Shown here: positions 26,163 to 36,472 of the stretch, one piece after another | Numbering within the stretch: the stretch's first letter is position 1 | Layout of the letters: each line of letters begins with the position of its first letter | Assembly: GCA_050291245.1 (NCBI GenBank) | Contig: JBNKJP010000033.1 | Span: 1 to 64,000 of the forward strand | DNA length: 64,000 nt | From: Thiodiazotropha sp050291245 | GTDB taxonomy: Bacteria > Pseudomonadota > Gammaproteobacteria > Chromatiales > Chromatiaceae | Direction: 5' to 3' | The notes under the pieces: generated by a model | Databases searched by the model: none | Seen by the model: only the letters and a program-made list of their open reading frames with translations | What the model was told of the DNA's origin: nothing | Translations under genes and position numbers: made by a program

Positions 26163-26875
26163 AGCTCACGTTCAACCCCATCGGCATCATTCACTCCTGT
26201 TTCAAAGAGAAGTTCGGCATTCCCCGTCAGTGCGGACTGATTCCGGATGCCGTGGGTCAGTTGGAGATCCTTCCGCCCTACAACCGACCCGAGGCCTTTC
26301 GCGGACTCGAGGACTACTCACACGTCTGGATCACCTTTGTCTTCCATGCCGCCCGCAGAGATGACTGGAAGCCCATGGTACGACCGCCCCGGCTGGGCGG
26401 TAATCAACGGGTCGGGGTGTTCGCTTCCCGAAGCCCCTTTCGGCCGAATCCGATCGGCCTGTCGGTCCTCAAACTGCTCAAACTGGAGTGTTCCGAAGCT
26501 CAGGTAGTGTTGCATCTGGGAGGGATCGACCTGCTGGATGGCACACCGGTTCTGGATATCAAACCTTACATACCCTATTCGGACATCATCGCAGACGCCC
26601 GGGCAGGCTATGCCCCGACCCCGCCGGGAAACGAAATCACCCTGGACTACAGCGCGGAGGCCATGCAGTTTCTGAATAGCCTGAGCCACGATCGCCGGGA
26701 GCACCTGAAACGTCTGTTCCATCAGATACTGGCCCAGGACCCCAGACCGGCCTATCTGGAGGAGAGCCGGCGAAACCAGTTCGGCATGCGGCTCTACGAC
26801 TACAACTTCCGCTGGTCGATTCACGAGGGACACTGTCATGTTCTGGAAATCCGTGAAGTTGGGGCTTCGGTGTAA
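26159..26875 (+). CDS. trmO: tRNA (N6-threonylcarbamoyladenosine(37)-N6)-methyltransferase TrmO
   Basis: 238 residues. The enzyme methylates t6A37 in certain threonine tRNAs, using SAM through an unusual beta-barrel fold. Signature pieces: FNPIGIIHSCFKEKFGIPRQ at the start, LEDYSHVWITFVFH, RVGVFASRSPFRPNPIGLSVLKL, and DGTPVLDIKPYIPYSD. The C-terminal domain (RPAYLEESRRNQFGMRLYDYNF) is typical of YaeB/TsaA proteins. Last gene of the four-gene unit, start overlapping the SDR stop (ATGA). Confidence 0.95.
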   Translation: MKLTFNPIGIIHSCFKEKFGIPRQCGLIPDAVGQLEILPPYNRPEAFRGLEDYSHVWITFVFHAARRDDWKPMVRPPRLGGNQRVGVFASRSPFRPNPIGLSVLKLLKLECSEAQVVLHLGGIDLLDGTPVLDIKPYIPYSDIIADARAGYAPTPPGNEITLDYSAEAMQFLNSLSHDRREHLKRLFHQILAQDPRPAYLEESRRNQFGMRLYDYNFRWSIHEGHCHVLEIREVGASV

Positions 26876-27018
26876 CCGATCCAAGTAAAAAGCTCCCGGC
26901 ATGGGAAACAAAGACCTCGCACCCCAACCAGGACTTTCAGCGGCGCCCACAAACCGTTATCATCCCTTTATACGTCAAGCCGTGATACCTTACGTCAGAA
27001 GCGACTGATCCCGATTCA

Positions 27019-29481
27019 ATGAGTAGTGACCGATCCCCCAGTAAGAGCACCAAAACAAACCTGATGAGCTCTTTCCTGCATCAAGTGCCCGGCCGTGTAT
27101 CCGCCATACTTGAAAACTGGCATCAGCTTGTACACAGCGATTGGAAAGGCGACCTGCTCGATAACCTGATCGAACGCATCACCACGCTTTCGGAATCCAG
27201 TGAGAAATTCGCCGTGCATCAGATCGCCCAGAGTGGCAAGTCCCTGATCGGACATCTGAGTGACTACCACGGCACCGGCTTGAAACCTCAACACGATGAC
27301 GTGGTCGCACTGGATGGTCTGGTCCATGCCTTCAAGGACGCCTCTATCCAGGCCTGCAACCAACAGGCTGAGGCTCTGGCCAAGGAGCCGGAAACCCAGG
27401 CAAAAAGCACCACACCTCAGGCAACTCACGATAATCACAAGGTTTACCTGCTGGGTATCGAAGAGACCCTGGCGGCCGGCATCATCCGCAATCTTCAGGC
27501 CCAGGATTTCGATGTCACCCTGCTGGACAGTCCGGAAGAGATCATCCATGAATACGAACTCAACCCAACCGTGGCGTGCTTCCTGATCAGTCACACCCAG
27601 ATGCTCGGCAAACTGTTTCCGGAATCCAAGTCCGGCGGTCTGTGGAACAAAAGCAATGGACTGCCGGGTCTCCCCGTGGCCTTCATCGCTGACTCCCCGG
27701 ACCTCAAAACCCGGCTTGCGGCGATACGCGTGGACGCCAGCGCCTACTGGTACCAACCGATCGATCCCTTCGTCGTGGCAAAACGGGTCAATGATCTGTG
27801 CTCCCAGCATGCACATACCCAATATCGCGTGCTGATCGTGGAGGATGACCCGGCCCAGGCCGATTTTGCGGATGCAATTCTCAGTAAGGCCCAGTTCGAT
27901 TGCCGGATCGTTACCGACCCGCTACGGGTTCTCGAGGCGCTGCATGAATTTCGCCCGGACTTGATTCTCATGGATCTCTATATGCCGGAGGCGAGTGGCA
28001 CTGAGCTGACCGCGGTGATCCGGGAGCAGAATGAGTTCATCGATATCCCGATCGTATTCCTCTCCGGTGAGCAGGATCTGGACAAGCAACTCAGCGCCTT
28101 GAGCTTCGGTGGCGAGGATTTTCTCTCCAAACCCATCGCCCCCAAACACCTCATACGCACCGTCACCAACCGGATCCGGCGCGCACGCCAGTTGAGTCAT
28201 CGTTTTCACGGCGATACCAGCAACGAAAAGGTCTCCGGACTGCATTCCCGCCACTACCTGCTGGAACGGCTCGACGCCCTACTGATTTCCGAGGCCGCCC
28301 TCGATGAGATCACCGGGGTCTTCTACCTGCAGATCGACAAGCCTGAGGAGCTTATCGCATCCGTGGGAATCGGAGGACTCGATGTAGTCCTTTCCGAGGT
28401 CGCCAAGCATCTCAAGGATCAACTCCAAGGCCAGGACATTCTGACCCGGTTCGGAGACAACAGCCTGGGAATGCTGGCGTTGCGGAGCAGTGCCGAGGAA
28501 CTCAAACAACTGGCTCAGTCACTCTGCGATCACATTCAGAGCCAGATTATCGAGGTCGAGAACACCACTGCCGTCGTCACCCTCAGCGTGGGCGTCTATC
28601 CGGTGGAAGCCGGCAATCAGGATTCCCGATCCATCATCGCCCATGCGCAGATCGCCAGCCGCCGGGCAACTGAGGCGGGCGGCAACCAGATCAATATCTA
28701 TACCATAGAGAAACCGGCTGTTGCCGACACCCATCAGACGAAGGATATGGGGACTCTGCTGCAAAAGGCGCTCAAGGAGGACTACTTTGAGATCTTTTTT
28801 CAGCCGGTTGTCGCGCTGCAAGGCTCATCAGTCGCCCACTACCAAACCCTGTTAAGACTCCAGGAACCGGATGGCAATCTGTACACGGCCGGGGACTTCA
28901 TTCCCATTGCCGAAGAGTTGAAGATCATCGCAGAGATCGACCAGTGGGTCACCCGCCGGGCGATTAATCTGGTGAATGAGAATCTGAAAAATGGAACCCA
29001 TCTGCACCTGTTTGTCTCGCAGTCGATCGATCTGCTCGACAACATGGAGCGGCTCAGCTGGTTGAGCAAAAAACACAGTGCCGGCCACCTGTTCAAGAAT
29101 ACCCTGACGTTTGAATTCAACATCCATGAAGTCGGTCGAAACCTGAAAACCGCAAAGATCTGCTTCGAGATGCTGAACAAGCTGGGCATCTCCTGTCTCC
29201 TGACCCGGGTTACCCTGACCCCGGAAACGGAACAAATCATCCATCATCTGCCCCTCCGCTTCATCAAGCTGGACTACAGTCTGCTCAATAATCCCGGCGA
29301 GGAGGTACAGCAACTGATCGAGTTGGTCCACTCACACGAGATCAAGGCGATCGCCCCCCAGGTGGAGGATCCCCGCAGTCTTGCGGTGTTATGGAGCAGC
29401 GGCATCGATTATGTACAGGGCAACTTTGTGCAAAGACCGGAAAGCAACCTCATCTACGACTTCAATGAATCGGTTCTATGA
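27019..29481 (+). CDS. response regulator with degenerate GGDEF and degenerate EAL domains (FimX-like layout)
   Basis: 820 residues. An N-terminal helical region (1-120) with a possible Hpt-like helix bundle is followed by a receiver-like fold lacking acidic residues (about 140-265), then an intact receiver domain at about 270-395 (VEDDP, phosphoacceptor Asp in LILMDLYMPE, conserved LSKPIAP). A GGDEF-like domain follows with FGDNS in place of GGDEF. The final EAL-like domain has YQTLLRL in place of the EAL motif and lacks DDFGTG. So it should neither make nor break c-di-GMP, but may bind it as an effector, as FimX does in type IV pilus control. It precedes another large c-di-GMP gene on the same strand. 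Confidence 0.8.
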   Translation: MSSDRSPSKSTKTNLMSSFLHQVPGRVSAILENWHQLVHSDWKGDLLDNLIERITTLSESSEKFAVHQIAQSGKSLIGHLSDYHGTGLKPQHDDVVALDGLVHAFKDASIQACNQQAEALAKEPETQAKSTTPQATHDNHKVYLLGIEETLAAGIIRNLQAQDFDVTLLDSPEEIIHEYELNPTVACFLISHTQMLGKLFPESKSGGLWNKSNGLPGLPVAFIADSPDLKTRLAAIRVDASAYWYQPIDPFVVAKRVNDLCSQHAHTQYRVLIVEDDPAQADFADAILSKAQFDCRIVTDPLRVLEALHEFRPDLILMDLYMPEASGTELTAVIREQNEFIDIPIVFLSGEQDLDKQLSALSFGGEDFLSKPIAPKHLIRTVTNRIRRARQLSHRFHGDTSNEKVSGLHSRHYLLERLDALLISEAALDEITGVFYLQIDKPEELIASVGIGGLDVVLSEVAKHLKDQLQGQDILTRFGDNSLGMLALRSSAEELKQLAQSLCDHIQSQIIEVENTTAVVTLSVGVYPVEAGNQDSRSIIAHAQIASRRATEAGGNQINIYTIEKPAVADTHQTKDMGTLLQKALKEDYFEIFFQPVVALQGSSVAHYQTLLRLQEPDGNLYTAGDFIPIAEELKIIAEIDQWVTRRAINLVNENLKNGTHLHLFVSQSIDLLDNMERLSWLSKKHSAGHLFKNTLTFEFNIHEVGRNLKTAKICFEMLNKLGISCLLTRVTLTPETEQIIHHLPLRFIKLDYSLLNNPGEEVQQLIELVHSHEIKAIAPQVEDPRSLAVLWSSGIDYVQGNFVQRPESNLIYDFNESVL

Positions 29482-29759
29482 ACTGACTCATCACAGGCTT
29501 ATTTGAACCTGAATCCGCTTCGCATAAATCTTTCCAAGCCGCGCCCCATCGAAGCAAGATATTATATTTATATTTTCTATTATTTATCATATAGATAGAA
29601 AACACAGGGGTGTATATCCGTATCCACCCCCTACCAATCAGGTTCGTAGCAACAGGGCAGCTTTGAAAATGCCTGCTAGACTAAGCGACCGCCAACGACT
29701 AGTACCTTATTAAATATGGGGTTATTCTTTACGTAGTACAGGAAAACGGGCATTAATAG

Positions 29760-32700
29760 ATGAGTGTTGCGGGCGAAGAGAGTATCCACACTGGATCCGC
29801 GTTCACTCTGGATAGACGTGAATCTTCGCAAGCTGCGCCTGTCTTGCTGAAATACCCCACTCAAGCCCTTCCTCCGAACGCCATATTGGCGCGTCTCGAT
29901 CGTGAGTATGAGATAGGTTCCAAACTCAATCTTCATGCGGTACGCAAGATCATAGGTCGTTGCGAATGGAAAGGACGCACCGCCTTGGAGATGGAATTTA
30001 TCCCTGGCGACTCATTCAAGTCATTCTTCAGCCATCCCGATCATCGCCCTATTGGCGTTGCGCTTCCTCTCGCTGTAAGCGCCGCCGAAGCCTTGGAATC
30101 ACTGCATGAGGCCGGAATAGTTCATTGTGATATTGCCGCATCGAATCTGCTGGTTCGCAACGACAAGCAAGAAGCGGTCATCATCGATCTCGAGTTCGCC
30201 AAACGAAGTCACGGTGAAAGTGATTTCGTCTACAGCATCGACGGCCAACTACCCTATCTCGCGCCGGAACAGACGGGGCGGATCGACCTGCCCGTCGATG
30301 AACGCAGTGACCTCTATGCATTGGGTATCGTGTTGTACGAGATGTTTACGGGTGCACTACCGTTCCAGGCCGAGGACAGTGGCGGCTGGATTCACGCGCA
30401 TCTCGCCCAACAGCCTATTGCACCGGCACAGCGCGAAGCAATCATTCCCCGAGTCCTTTCCGACATCATCCTGCGTCTGCTCGCGAAAATTCCGGAAAAT
30501 CGCTATCAGACCGCACGAGGACTTCGGCGTGACCTGTCGCGGTGCCTGAATGAATGGCAAACACATGCCCACATCACCCCTTTCGATCTTGGCCACTATG
30601 ACCATCCCGGACAATTGCGTTTTTTGCCGATTCTTTATGGACGGGAACGCGAACAGCAGCAACTTCTAACAGCCCTGGAGCAGGCAGTTTCCGGTGAACC
30701 GCAAATACAGTTCATTTCCGGTTTCTCGGGTATCGGTAAGACAACCTTGGTCAGTGAGCTGCGCTTCCCGGTGGTCGCCGCAGGCGGACGCTATATCAGC
30801 GGAAAATTCGATCAGACCGTACGCGCGTTACCCTATGCCGGTTTTGCGGAAGCCTTTACCCAACTGTGTCATCAGTTACTTGCGGGCACACCTGAGGAGC
30901 TGGAATCGTTCCGCAATCGGTTGTTGGAAACCCTGGGTACCAACGCAGGCCTGATTCTGGAATTTCTGCCTATTCTGGAAAACGTCATCGGTCCACAACC
31001 CATACCGCCAAAACTGGATACCGCAGAGACTGCCAACCGTTTCACCATTACATTACTCGGTTTTTTTCACTGTATCATTGGATCGAAACAACCGTTGGTG
31101 CTTTTCCTCGATGACATCCAATGGGCGGATGCGGCTTCATTGGAATTGATTTACATGATCGCTACTCGATCAGTACGAAATCATTACATGATTATCGGAG
31201 CCTACCGGAACAATGAACTGACACCCGATCACCCCCTGTCAAAACTGATCGTAAAACTGCAAGCAGAATCCGCCCATATCAATCAGATTTCACTCACCGG
31301 TCTTGATTTGGGTCAAACTATGGCCCTGATCTCGAACGCATTGGATATGCCCACGGAAAAGACCGCACAGCTTGCCCAAACGATCCATGCGAAAACCGAC
31401 GGCAATCCGTTTTTCATTCGTCAGATTTTGGAAACCCTTATCAGTGAAGAGGCATTGTACTTCGACGCTCAAAAGGAAGATTGGCAATGGCAACCGGAGC
31501 ACATCAACGCCTTGGACATCAGCAGCAATGTCGTGGAACTGATGCTGCGCAAACTCGCAAGAATCAACCGGGAAACCACCCGAACCCTGCAAGTGGCATC
31601 CTGTATCGGAAATACCTTCCCACTGAATCTTCTATCGGTTGGCGCCCAGCTTGACGACCAGACAGTCCAGCAACGACTATCAGCCGCAGAGGACTTGGGG
31701 TTGGTGGCCGTCACGGGAGATCATGCCCGCTTTACTCACGATCGAATCCAGCAAGCGGTCTATCAGTCGCTACCCTCCGACGAGACTCAGCTCATTCACA
31801 ATCGTTTGGGTCACTTTCTGCTCGGACAACCCCATCCTCATGAGGCACCGCTTCAGGCGACACAGCAGCTCAATCTCAGTCTGGCACTTATCGACTCAGA
31901 AGAAGAGAAAAGACATCTTGCTTTACTGAATCTAAAAGCGGGAGATGCCGCAAGGGCCACCATGGCCTATAACTCGGCCCTGGATTTCTACTCAACCGGC
32001 GAGAAACTATTCCAACTCAACGACCCAACAACAGCGGAACCGCGCTTTGAATTGCTCTTTCATAAAGCAGAGATCCTGTTTTATCTGGGTGATGTCGCAA
32101 CTTCTATTGAGAACCTCGAAAATCTGCTCTCCTTCACCACTGATAACCTGTCGCGCACCCGAATCTATCAGATGCTGATCGACATACACACGGTAGAACT
32201 CAAGCTGACCCAGGCAATGGACAAAGGCAGACAAGCCCTGGCCGAACTGGGTATTTATCTACCTGAACAGATTTCCGATGAAATGATAAACAAGGGTGTT
32301 TCCGAGATTGATACGGTTTTAGATACCTATGGCGATGATATTTCCACCTGGCCGGAAATGCACGATAAACAAGCACTTGCAATCGTCGGCTTATTGACCC
32401 ATCTCACCACACCCGCGTACATCTCCGCTTCAAAGACTTTCCCTGTCGTGGCGCTCGAATTTGCAAGCCGTGCTTTAAAAGGCGGTTTATCGCGGTTTAC
32501 ATGCTTTGCCCTGAGTGTGTTCGGCATGATATTAGGGGACGGTTTGCAGCGCTATGAAAATGCTCTCCGAATCGGCCGACTGGCCACGAAGATTGCCCAA
32601 CGCTCCGATGCCGCAGCACTGCGCGCACGAACCAATTTCTTTCATGCCGCATTCATCCAGCATTGGTGCGCCCCCCTGGAAGCCACACTACCGCTTTTCG

Positions 32701-35474
32701 ATGAAGGCTGGCGCATAGGCATCGAAACCGGAGATCTGCAGTTTGCCTCATATTGCATCAATCACATGCACGGTAACGGACTGCTCGCGGGTCAGTCCTT
32801 GACAGAAATAGACCAAAGTCTTACTCAGTATTCCGATATCAATCACATTATTCGACAGGAAGACGGGCAGCATTTCTTCTACCTTTTACATCACTCGGTC
32901 AAAGCTCTGACCAACCCCAAAGAAGCGATGCTTGACATCAACTTTGAGTACAAGGGACTCAGGATGGTAACGCTGTGGCAACAGACCCACAATGCCACTA
33001 TGCTGTCTGTCTACCACATTATGCGCTGTATGCTTATGCTGATTCTGGAGAAATCAGACGAAGCGTTGATTGAAGCGCAATTGGCGTCTGATGTGCTCCC
33101 AGGCCTGACTGGCATGGCATGGGTTGTTCAACATCACTTCCTGCATGCCCTGGCTCTAACCCAAACCATACGCGAAGGCAGGCTGAGCGGAGAAGAGCCT
33201 CGTATTCAACTCGAAAACTACCGCAAACAACTCGATACCTGGGCACAACACAGCCCTCAGAACTACCGGCCGAAACGGCTTCTGATTGAAGCGGAATTAC
33301 TGGACCTGGACCACCAAACCTGTGACCGTGGCCAGGTGCTCGATGCCTATGACGCCGCCATCGATGCCGCTGCCGATGCCGGTCGCACGATAGACCTCGC
33401 ACTGGCCTGCGAGCGAGCAGCGGCTTGCTGGCTGCGAAGAGACAAACCTCTCCTGGCGGGTCTATACCTGCAGCGCACTATTGAGAGTTATGAAAGTTGG
33501 GGGGCCAAAACAAAGGTCGACCTATTGATGCAACGATACGCATCGCAACTGACACCGTCTCATCCACCCGCATCCGGCAGCCATTCCAGCAGTTCCGGCG
33601 ATAGTCTGCATGCCGTAGACATCTACTCGGTTCTCAAGGCGGCACAGACCGTCGCGGGCGAATTTGTCATGGACCGTATGTTGGCTCGCCTTATCCAGCT
33701 TGTAATAGAAACAGCTGGGGCACAAAGCGGATTTCTGCTTTTGAAACAAGATAATGAATGGCGTGTGGTGGCGGCTCAGTATCCGGGCAATTCATCGGTA
33801 GAAGTGCTGCAGTGGCGTACCTTGGCGGATTTTCCGGAAATCGCCTCGACTGTAATCAACTATGTCGACCACACTCAGAAACCCGTCAATCTCGATGATG
33901 CCTCAAAATCAACCATATTCGCCGCGGATCCCAGCATCGCGAGCCGAAACTGCCGATCACTGCTCTGTCTGCCAATCATTAATCGGGGAGAGTTAGCGGG
34001 CATTCTGTATCTGGAAAACAATCTGGCCTCTCACGCATTTACAAGAACCCACACCCAAGTCCTTCAATTGCTCACAACCCAGGCCATCTCTTCACTGGAA
34101 ATCTCCCGCTACTACGCACGGGTGCAAAATCTCAACCAATCTCTGGAAGAGGAGATCGAGGAACGCAAACGCACGCAAGCCAAGCTGGAATTCCTCGCCA
34201 ACCACGACCCCCTGACGGACTTACCCAATAGGAGACTTTTCTATGACCGCGTCAAGCATGCGATTCACCATGCCGCGCGCAACCAGAGCCGGGTCGGGGT
34301 ACTGTTCATCGATCTGGATCAGTTCAAGAATATCAATGACACACTTTCCCATCAGGTTGGCGACCACCTCTTGCAGCAGGTAGCGAAGCGCCTGATTGCG
34401 GAAATCCGCGAGGAAGACACATTAGGACGACTGGGCGGCGATGAATTCGTGTTGTTGATGGAAGGTCACTTCGATGTCCATGATCTCAGCAATGTAGCCA
34501 CGAAAGTGCTGGCACTTTTCCAACAACCCTTTCAAGTCGATGGCCATGATCTCTTTCCCACCGCAAGCCTGGGTATTTCGCTCTACCCTGACGATGCCAA
34601 GGATGTGGATCAGCTGTTACGCAACGCCGACGCCGCAATGTATCAGGCTAAGCAGCAAGGTCGTAATAACTATTGCTATTTCTCAGCGAAACTGGCGCAA
34701 GCCGTCGCCACCCGGTTAAGCTTGGAACAGGATCTGCATCGCGCAATCGAACGTTCGGAATTTGAGCTCTACTACCAACCGCAGATTCGTCTGGATACGG
34801 GAAAAGTCACAGGTGCTGAAGTGTTGTTGCGCTGGAATCACCCCTCACGCGGATTGTTGCTTCCAGGCAGTTTCATTCCAATCGCCGAAGAGAATGGCAG
34901 TATCATCACAATCGGCGAATGGGTAATCCGGCAAGCCTGCTATCAATTGCAATCCTGGCAACGCAATGGGATTGATATCGGCCGTTTGGCCATCAATGTA
35001 TCCGGCTGTCAAATCGGACCGCATGGAAATTTTATTGCCCTGGTGGAACGCATCCTCAGCGAATACACCATTTCTCCGTCATCCCTGGAACTGGAATTGA
35101 CTGAAAGCGTTATTCTCCAGGACATCGAGTTTACAATGCACGCCCTGGAAGCACTCAATAACTTAGGCATCCGATTGGCGATCGACGATTTCGGTACCGG
35201 CTATTCGTCACTCTCCTATTTACATCGCCTGCCCGTACACCGCTTGAAGATCGACCGCTCCTTCGTCATGGGACTTCCCCATGCAAAGGACAGCGCCACG
35301 ATTGTCCAATCGATTCTACTGCTAGGGCAAAATCTGGGTAAAGAGATTATCGCGGAAGGTATTGAAAACCCGTCCCAACATCAGTTCTTGCTTGAAGCGG
35401 ATTGCCCGGAGGGCCAAGGCTTTCTATTTGGAGCCCCTATGCCGCTTGCCAATTTTAACTCACTACTATGCTAA
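29760..35474 (+). CDS. giant Ser/Thr kinase-like / AAA ATPase / GAF / GGDEF-EAL signalling protein
   Basis: 1904 residues. In order: protein kinase-like domain (about 20-265) with HCDIAASNLL in place of HRD, IIDLEFA in place of DFG, and PYLAPEQTGR; a STAND/AAA ATPase from about 285 with Walker A SGFSGIGKTT and LFLDDIQWADA; a long helical repeat region (about 640-1260); a GAF domain (about 1290-1445, QSGFLLLKQDNEWRVV); a coiled-coil; GGDEF (LGRLGGDEFVLLM) with upstream inhibitory-site R-E-E-D; and EAL with AEVLLRW, LELTES, DDFGTGYSS and EGIEN. Both cyclase and phosphodiesterase motifs look usable, with EVL replacing EAL. In cyanobacteria and others the kinase-ATPase-GAF front is usually joined to a histidine kinase; here it drives c-di-GMP turnover. 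Ligand and target unknown. Confidence 0.88.
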   Translation: MSVAGEESIHTGSAFTLDRRESSQAAPVLLKYPTQALPPNAILARLDREYEIGSKLNLHAVRKIIGRCEWKGRTALEMEFIPGDSFKSFFSHPDHRPIGVALPLAVSAAEALESLHEAGIVHCDIAASNLLVRNDKQEAVIIDLEFAKRSHGESDFVYSIDGQLPYLAPEQTGRIDLPVDERSDLYALGIVLYEMFTGALPFQAEDSGGWIHAHLAQQPIAPAQREAIIPRVLSDIILRLLAKIPENRYQTARGLRRDLSRCLNEWQTHAHITPFDLGHYDHPGQLRFLPILYGREREQQQLLTALEQAVSGEPQIQFISGFSGIGKTTLVSELRFPVVAAGGRYISGKFDQTVRALPYAGFAEAFTQLCHQLLAGTPEELESFRNRLLETLGTNAGLILEFLPILENVIGPQPIPPKLDTAETANRFTITLLGFFHCIIGSKQPLVLFLDDIQWADAASLELIYMIATRSVRNHYMIIGAYRNNELTPDHPLSKLIVKLQAESAHINQISLTGLDLGQTMALISNALDMPTEKTAQLAQTIHAKTDGNPFFIRQILETLISEEALYFDAQKEDWQWQPEHINALDISSNVVELMLRKLARINRETTRTLQVASCIGNTFPLNLLSVGAQLDDQTVQQRLSAAEDLGLVAVTGDHARFTHDRIQQAVYQSLPSDETQLIHNRLGHFLLGQPHPHEAPLQATQQLNLSLALIDSEEEKRHLALLNLKAGDAARATMAYNSALDFYSTGEKLFQLNDPTTAEPRFELLFHKAEILFYLGDVATSIENLENLLSFTTDNLSRTRIYQMLIDIHTVELKLTQAMDKGRQALAELGIYLPEQISDEMINKGVSEIDTVLDTYGDDISTWPEMHDKQALAIVGLLTHLTTPAYISASKTFPVVALEFASRALKGGLSRFTCFALSVFGMILGDGLQRYENALRIGRLATKIAQRSDAAALRARTNFFHAAFIQHWCAPLEATLPLFDEGWRIGIETGDLQFASYCINHMHGNGLLAGQSLTEIDQSLTQYSDINHIIRQEDGQHFFYLLHHSVKALTNPKEAMLDINFEYKGLRMVTLWQQTHNATMLSVYHIMRCMLMLILEKSDEALIEAQLASDVLPGLTGMAWVVQHHFLHALALTQTIREGRLSGEEPRIQLENYRKQLDTWAQHSPQNYRPKRLLIEAELLDLDHQTCDRGQVLDAYDAAIDAAADAGRTIDLALACERAAACWLRRDKPLLAGLYLQRTIESYESWGAKTKVDLLMQRYASQLTPSHPPASGSHSSSSGDSLHAVDIYSVLKAAQTVAGEFVMDRMLARLIQLVIETAGAQSGFLLLKQDNEWRVVAAQYPGNSSVEVLQWRTLADFPEIASTVINYVDHTQKPVNLDDASKSTIFAADPSIASRNCRSLLCLPIINRGELAGILYLENNLASHAFTRTHTQVLQLLTTQAISSLEISRYYARVQNLNQSLEEEIEERKRTQAKLEFLANHDPLTDLPNRRLFYDRVKHAIHHAARNQSRVGVLFIDLDQFKNINDTLSHQVGDHLLQQVAKRLIAEIREEDTLGRLGGDEFVLLMEGHFDVHDLSNVATKVLALFQQPFQVDGHDLFPTASLGISLYPDDAKDVDQLLRNADAAMYQAKQQGRNNYCYFSAKLAQAVATRLSLEQDLHRAIERSEFELYYQPQIRLDTGKVTGAEVLLRWNHPSRGLLLPGSFIPIAEENGSIITIGEWVIRQACYQLQSWQRNGIDIGRLAINVSGCQIGPHGNFIALVERILSEYTISPSSLELELTESVILQDIEFTMHALEALNNLGIRLAIDDFGTGYSSLSYLHRLPVHRLKIDRSFVMGLPHAKDSATIVQSILLLGQNLGKEIIAEGIENPSQHQFLLEADCPEGQGFLFGAPMPLANFNSLLC

Positions 35475-35553
35475 CAACTTTCGTTTTACTGAACAATGGA
35501 ATGAATTCTATTTTAACACTTACAATATTCAGAATTACTATCAAGGGGTTAGC

Positions 35554-35754
35554 ATGAATTTTACCGGTACGCACACCGGAATGTATAACGATGAACTTCT
35601 CCTTATCAACCGCAATACCCGACAAGCATACACCCTGGATGACACATTCGACTCAATCATTGACCACCTTAGATATTGCCAGCGTTTTATAATCACCGGC
35701 TCAGGATTGAATGCAACGGACTCGTCAATAACATCAGCCTATAAGAGGCTGTAG
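35554..35754 (+). CDS. small hypothetical protein, 66 aa
   Basis: A short frame starting at ATG 35554 with AAGGGG seven bases upstream. Sequence is protein-like (DELLLINRNTRQAYTLDDTFDSIIDHL) and soluble, with no recognised family. It begins 79 bp after the giant signalling gene on the same strand. May be a genuine small gene; coding evidence is limited to the ribosome binding site and composition. Confidence 0.4.
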   Translation: MNFTGTHTGMYNDELLLINRNTRQAYTLDDTFDSIIDHLRYCQRFIITGSGLNATDSSITSAYKRL

Positions 35755-36086
35755 CATTTCCAGGATCGACACCGAACCCCGTACCTGTACCGGCAGCCGC
35801 CTGGCTGTTTACCAGGGTTGCCAGGTTTTATCTCGATAAACAAAAAGCGTAAGCCTACGGTTTCTGCCGCATAGTCCAGAAGCAAACCTAGGGGAGTCCT
35901 CTCCTCAAGGTTTGTTTTTACAGTAGTACTCATTGATGGCACGTGCCACCTCCGGATTCCTGCATGCGCAAGAATGACACGTTTCGTAGTGCACAACCCT
36001 TAGCAGATGTCCGAATCGGTCATTAGGCGTTGACGCATCCCTAAAAACATAAAACAATATTGCGAGCATCCGAGTCTTCATTACCC
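35755..36086. other. intergenic region with a short repeat-like segment
   Basis: 332 bp with no convincing gene. The part around 35940-35990 (CCGGATTCCTGCATGCGCAAG) resembles dispersed extragenic repeats. Apparent short frames on both strands read low-quality sequence. Confidence 0.4.
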
Positions 36087-36395
36087 ATGGATCTCCGCTT
36101 GAGGATATTGCATCATAAATTCCGCCTGACTCTGGCACTCTCACTCCTGTTACTTGGTTGGCTGCAACTGCATCATGAGTTGACAGACCATCTGGGGCAT
36201 TCGGATGAGAGCTGCGAGGTCTGCGTATTCATGGGGCACCTGGGAGATGGTGCGCATGTCTCACTCCCCCAATTCTCCAACACAGCTCTGATCATCGGCT
36301 ACCGAGCTGCCCGCATCTATGACGCGCCGGCACTGGAGCCATTGTTTCGATCCGTACTGACTCAACGCGGCCCTCCCCCTCCCAATTCAATCTGA
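36087..36395 (+). CDS. small membrane-anchored protein with CEVC, DUF2946-like
   Basis: 102 residues from ATG 36087. One N-terminal hydrophobic helix (FRLTLALSLLLLGWLQL) followed by HHELTDHLGHSDESCEVCVFMGHLG: a His-rich stretch and a C-x-x-C, the pattern of small DUF2946-like proteins that accompany metal uptake genes. Likely periplasmic and metal-binding, but no activity is established. It precedes an outer membrane protein and a zinc-type ABC transporter on the same strand, so it may be part of a Zur-type regulon; I could not find a clear Zur box. Confidence 0.55.
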   Translation: MDLRLRILHHKFRLTLALSLLLLGWLQLHHELTDHLGHSDESCEVCVFMGHLGDGAHVSLPQFSNTALIIGYRAARIYDAPALEPLFRSVLTQRGPPPPNSI

Positions 36396-36472
36396 TTATT
36401 TTTTGTTTTTCGGGGATTTCCGGCTCACAGATGATCGGAAGTGCCCCCCTGTACTGAATTCGGAGAAACTGC

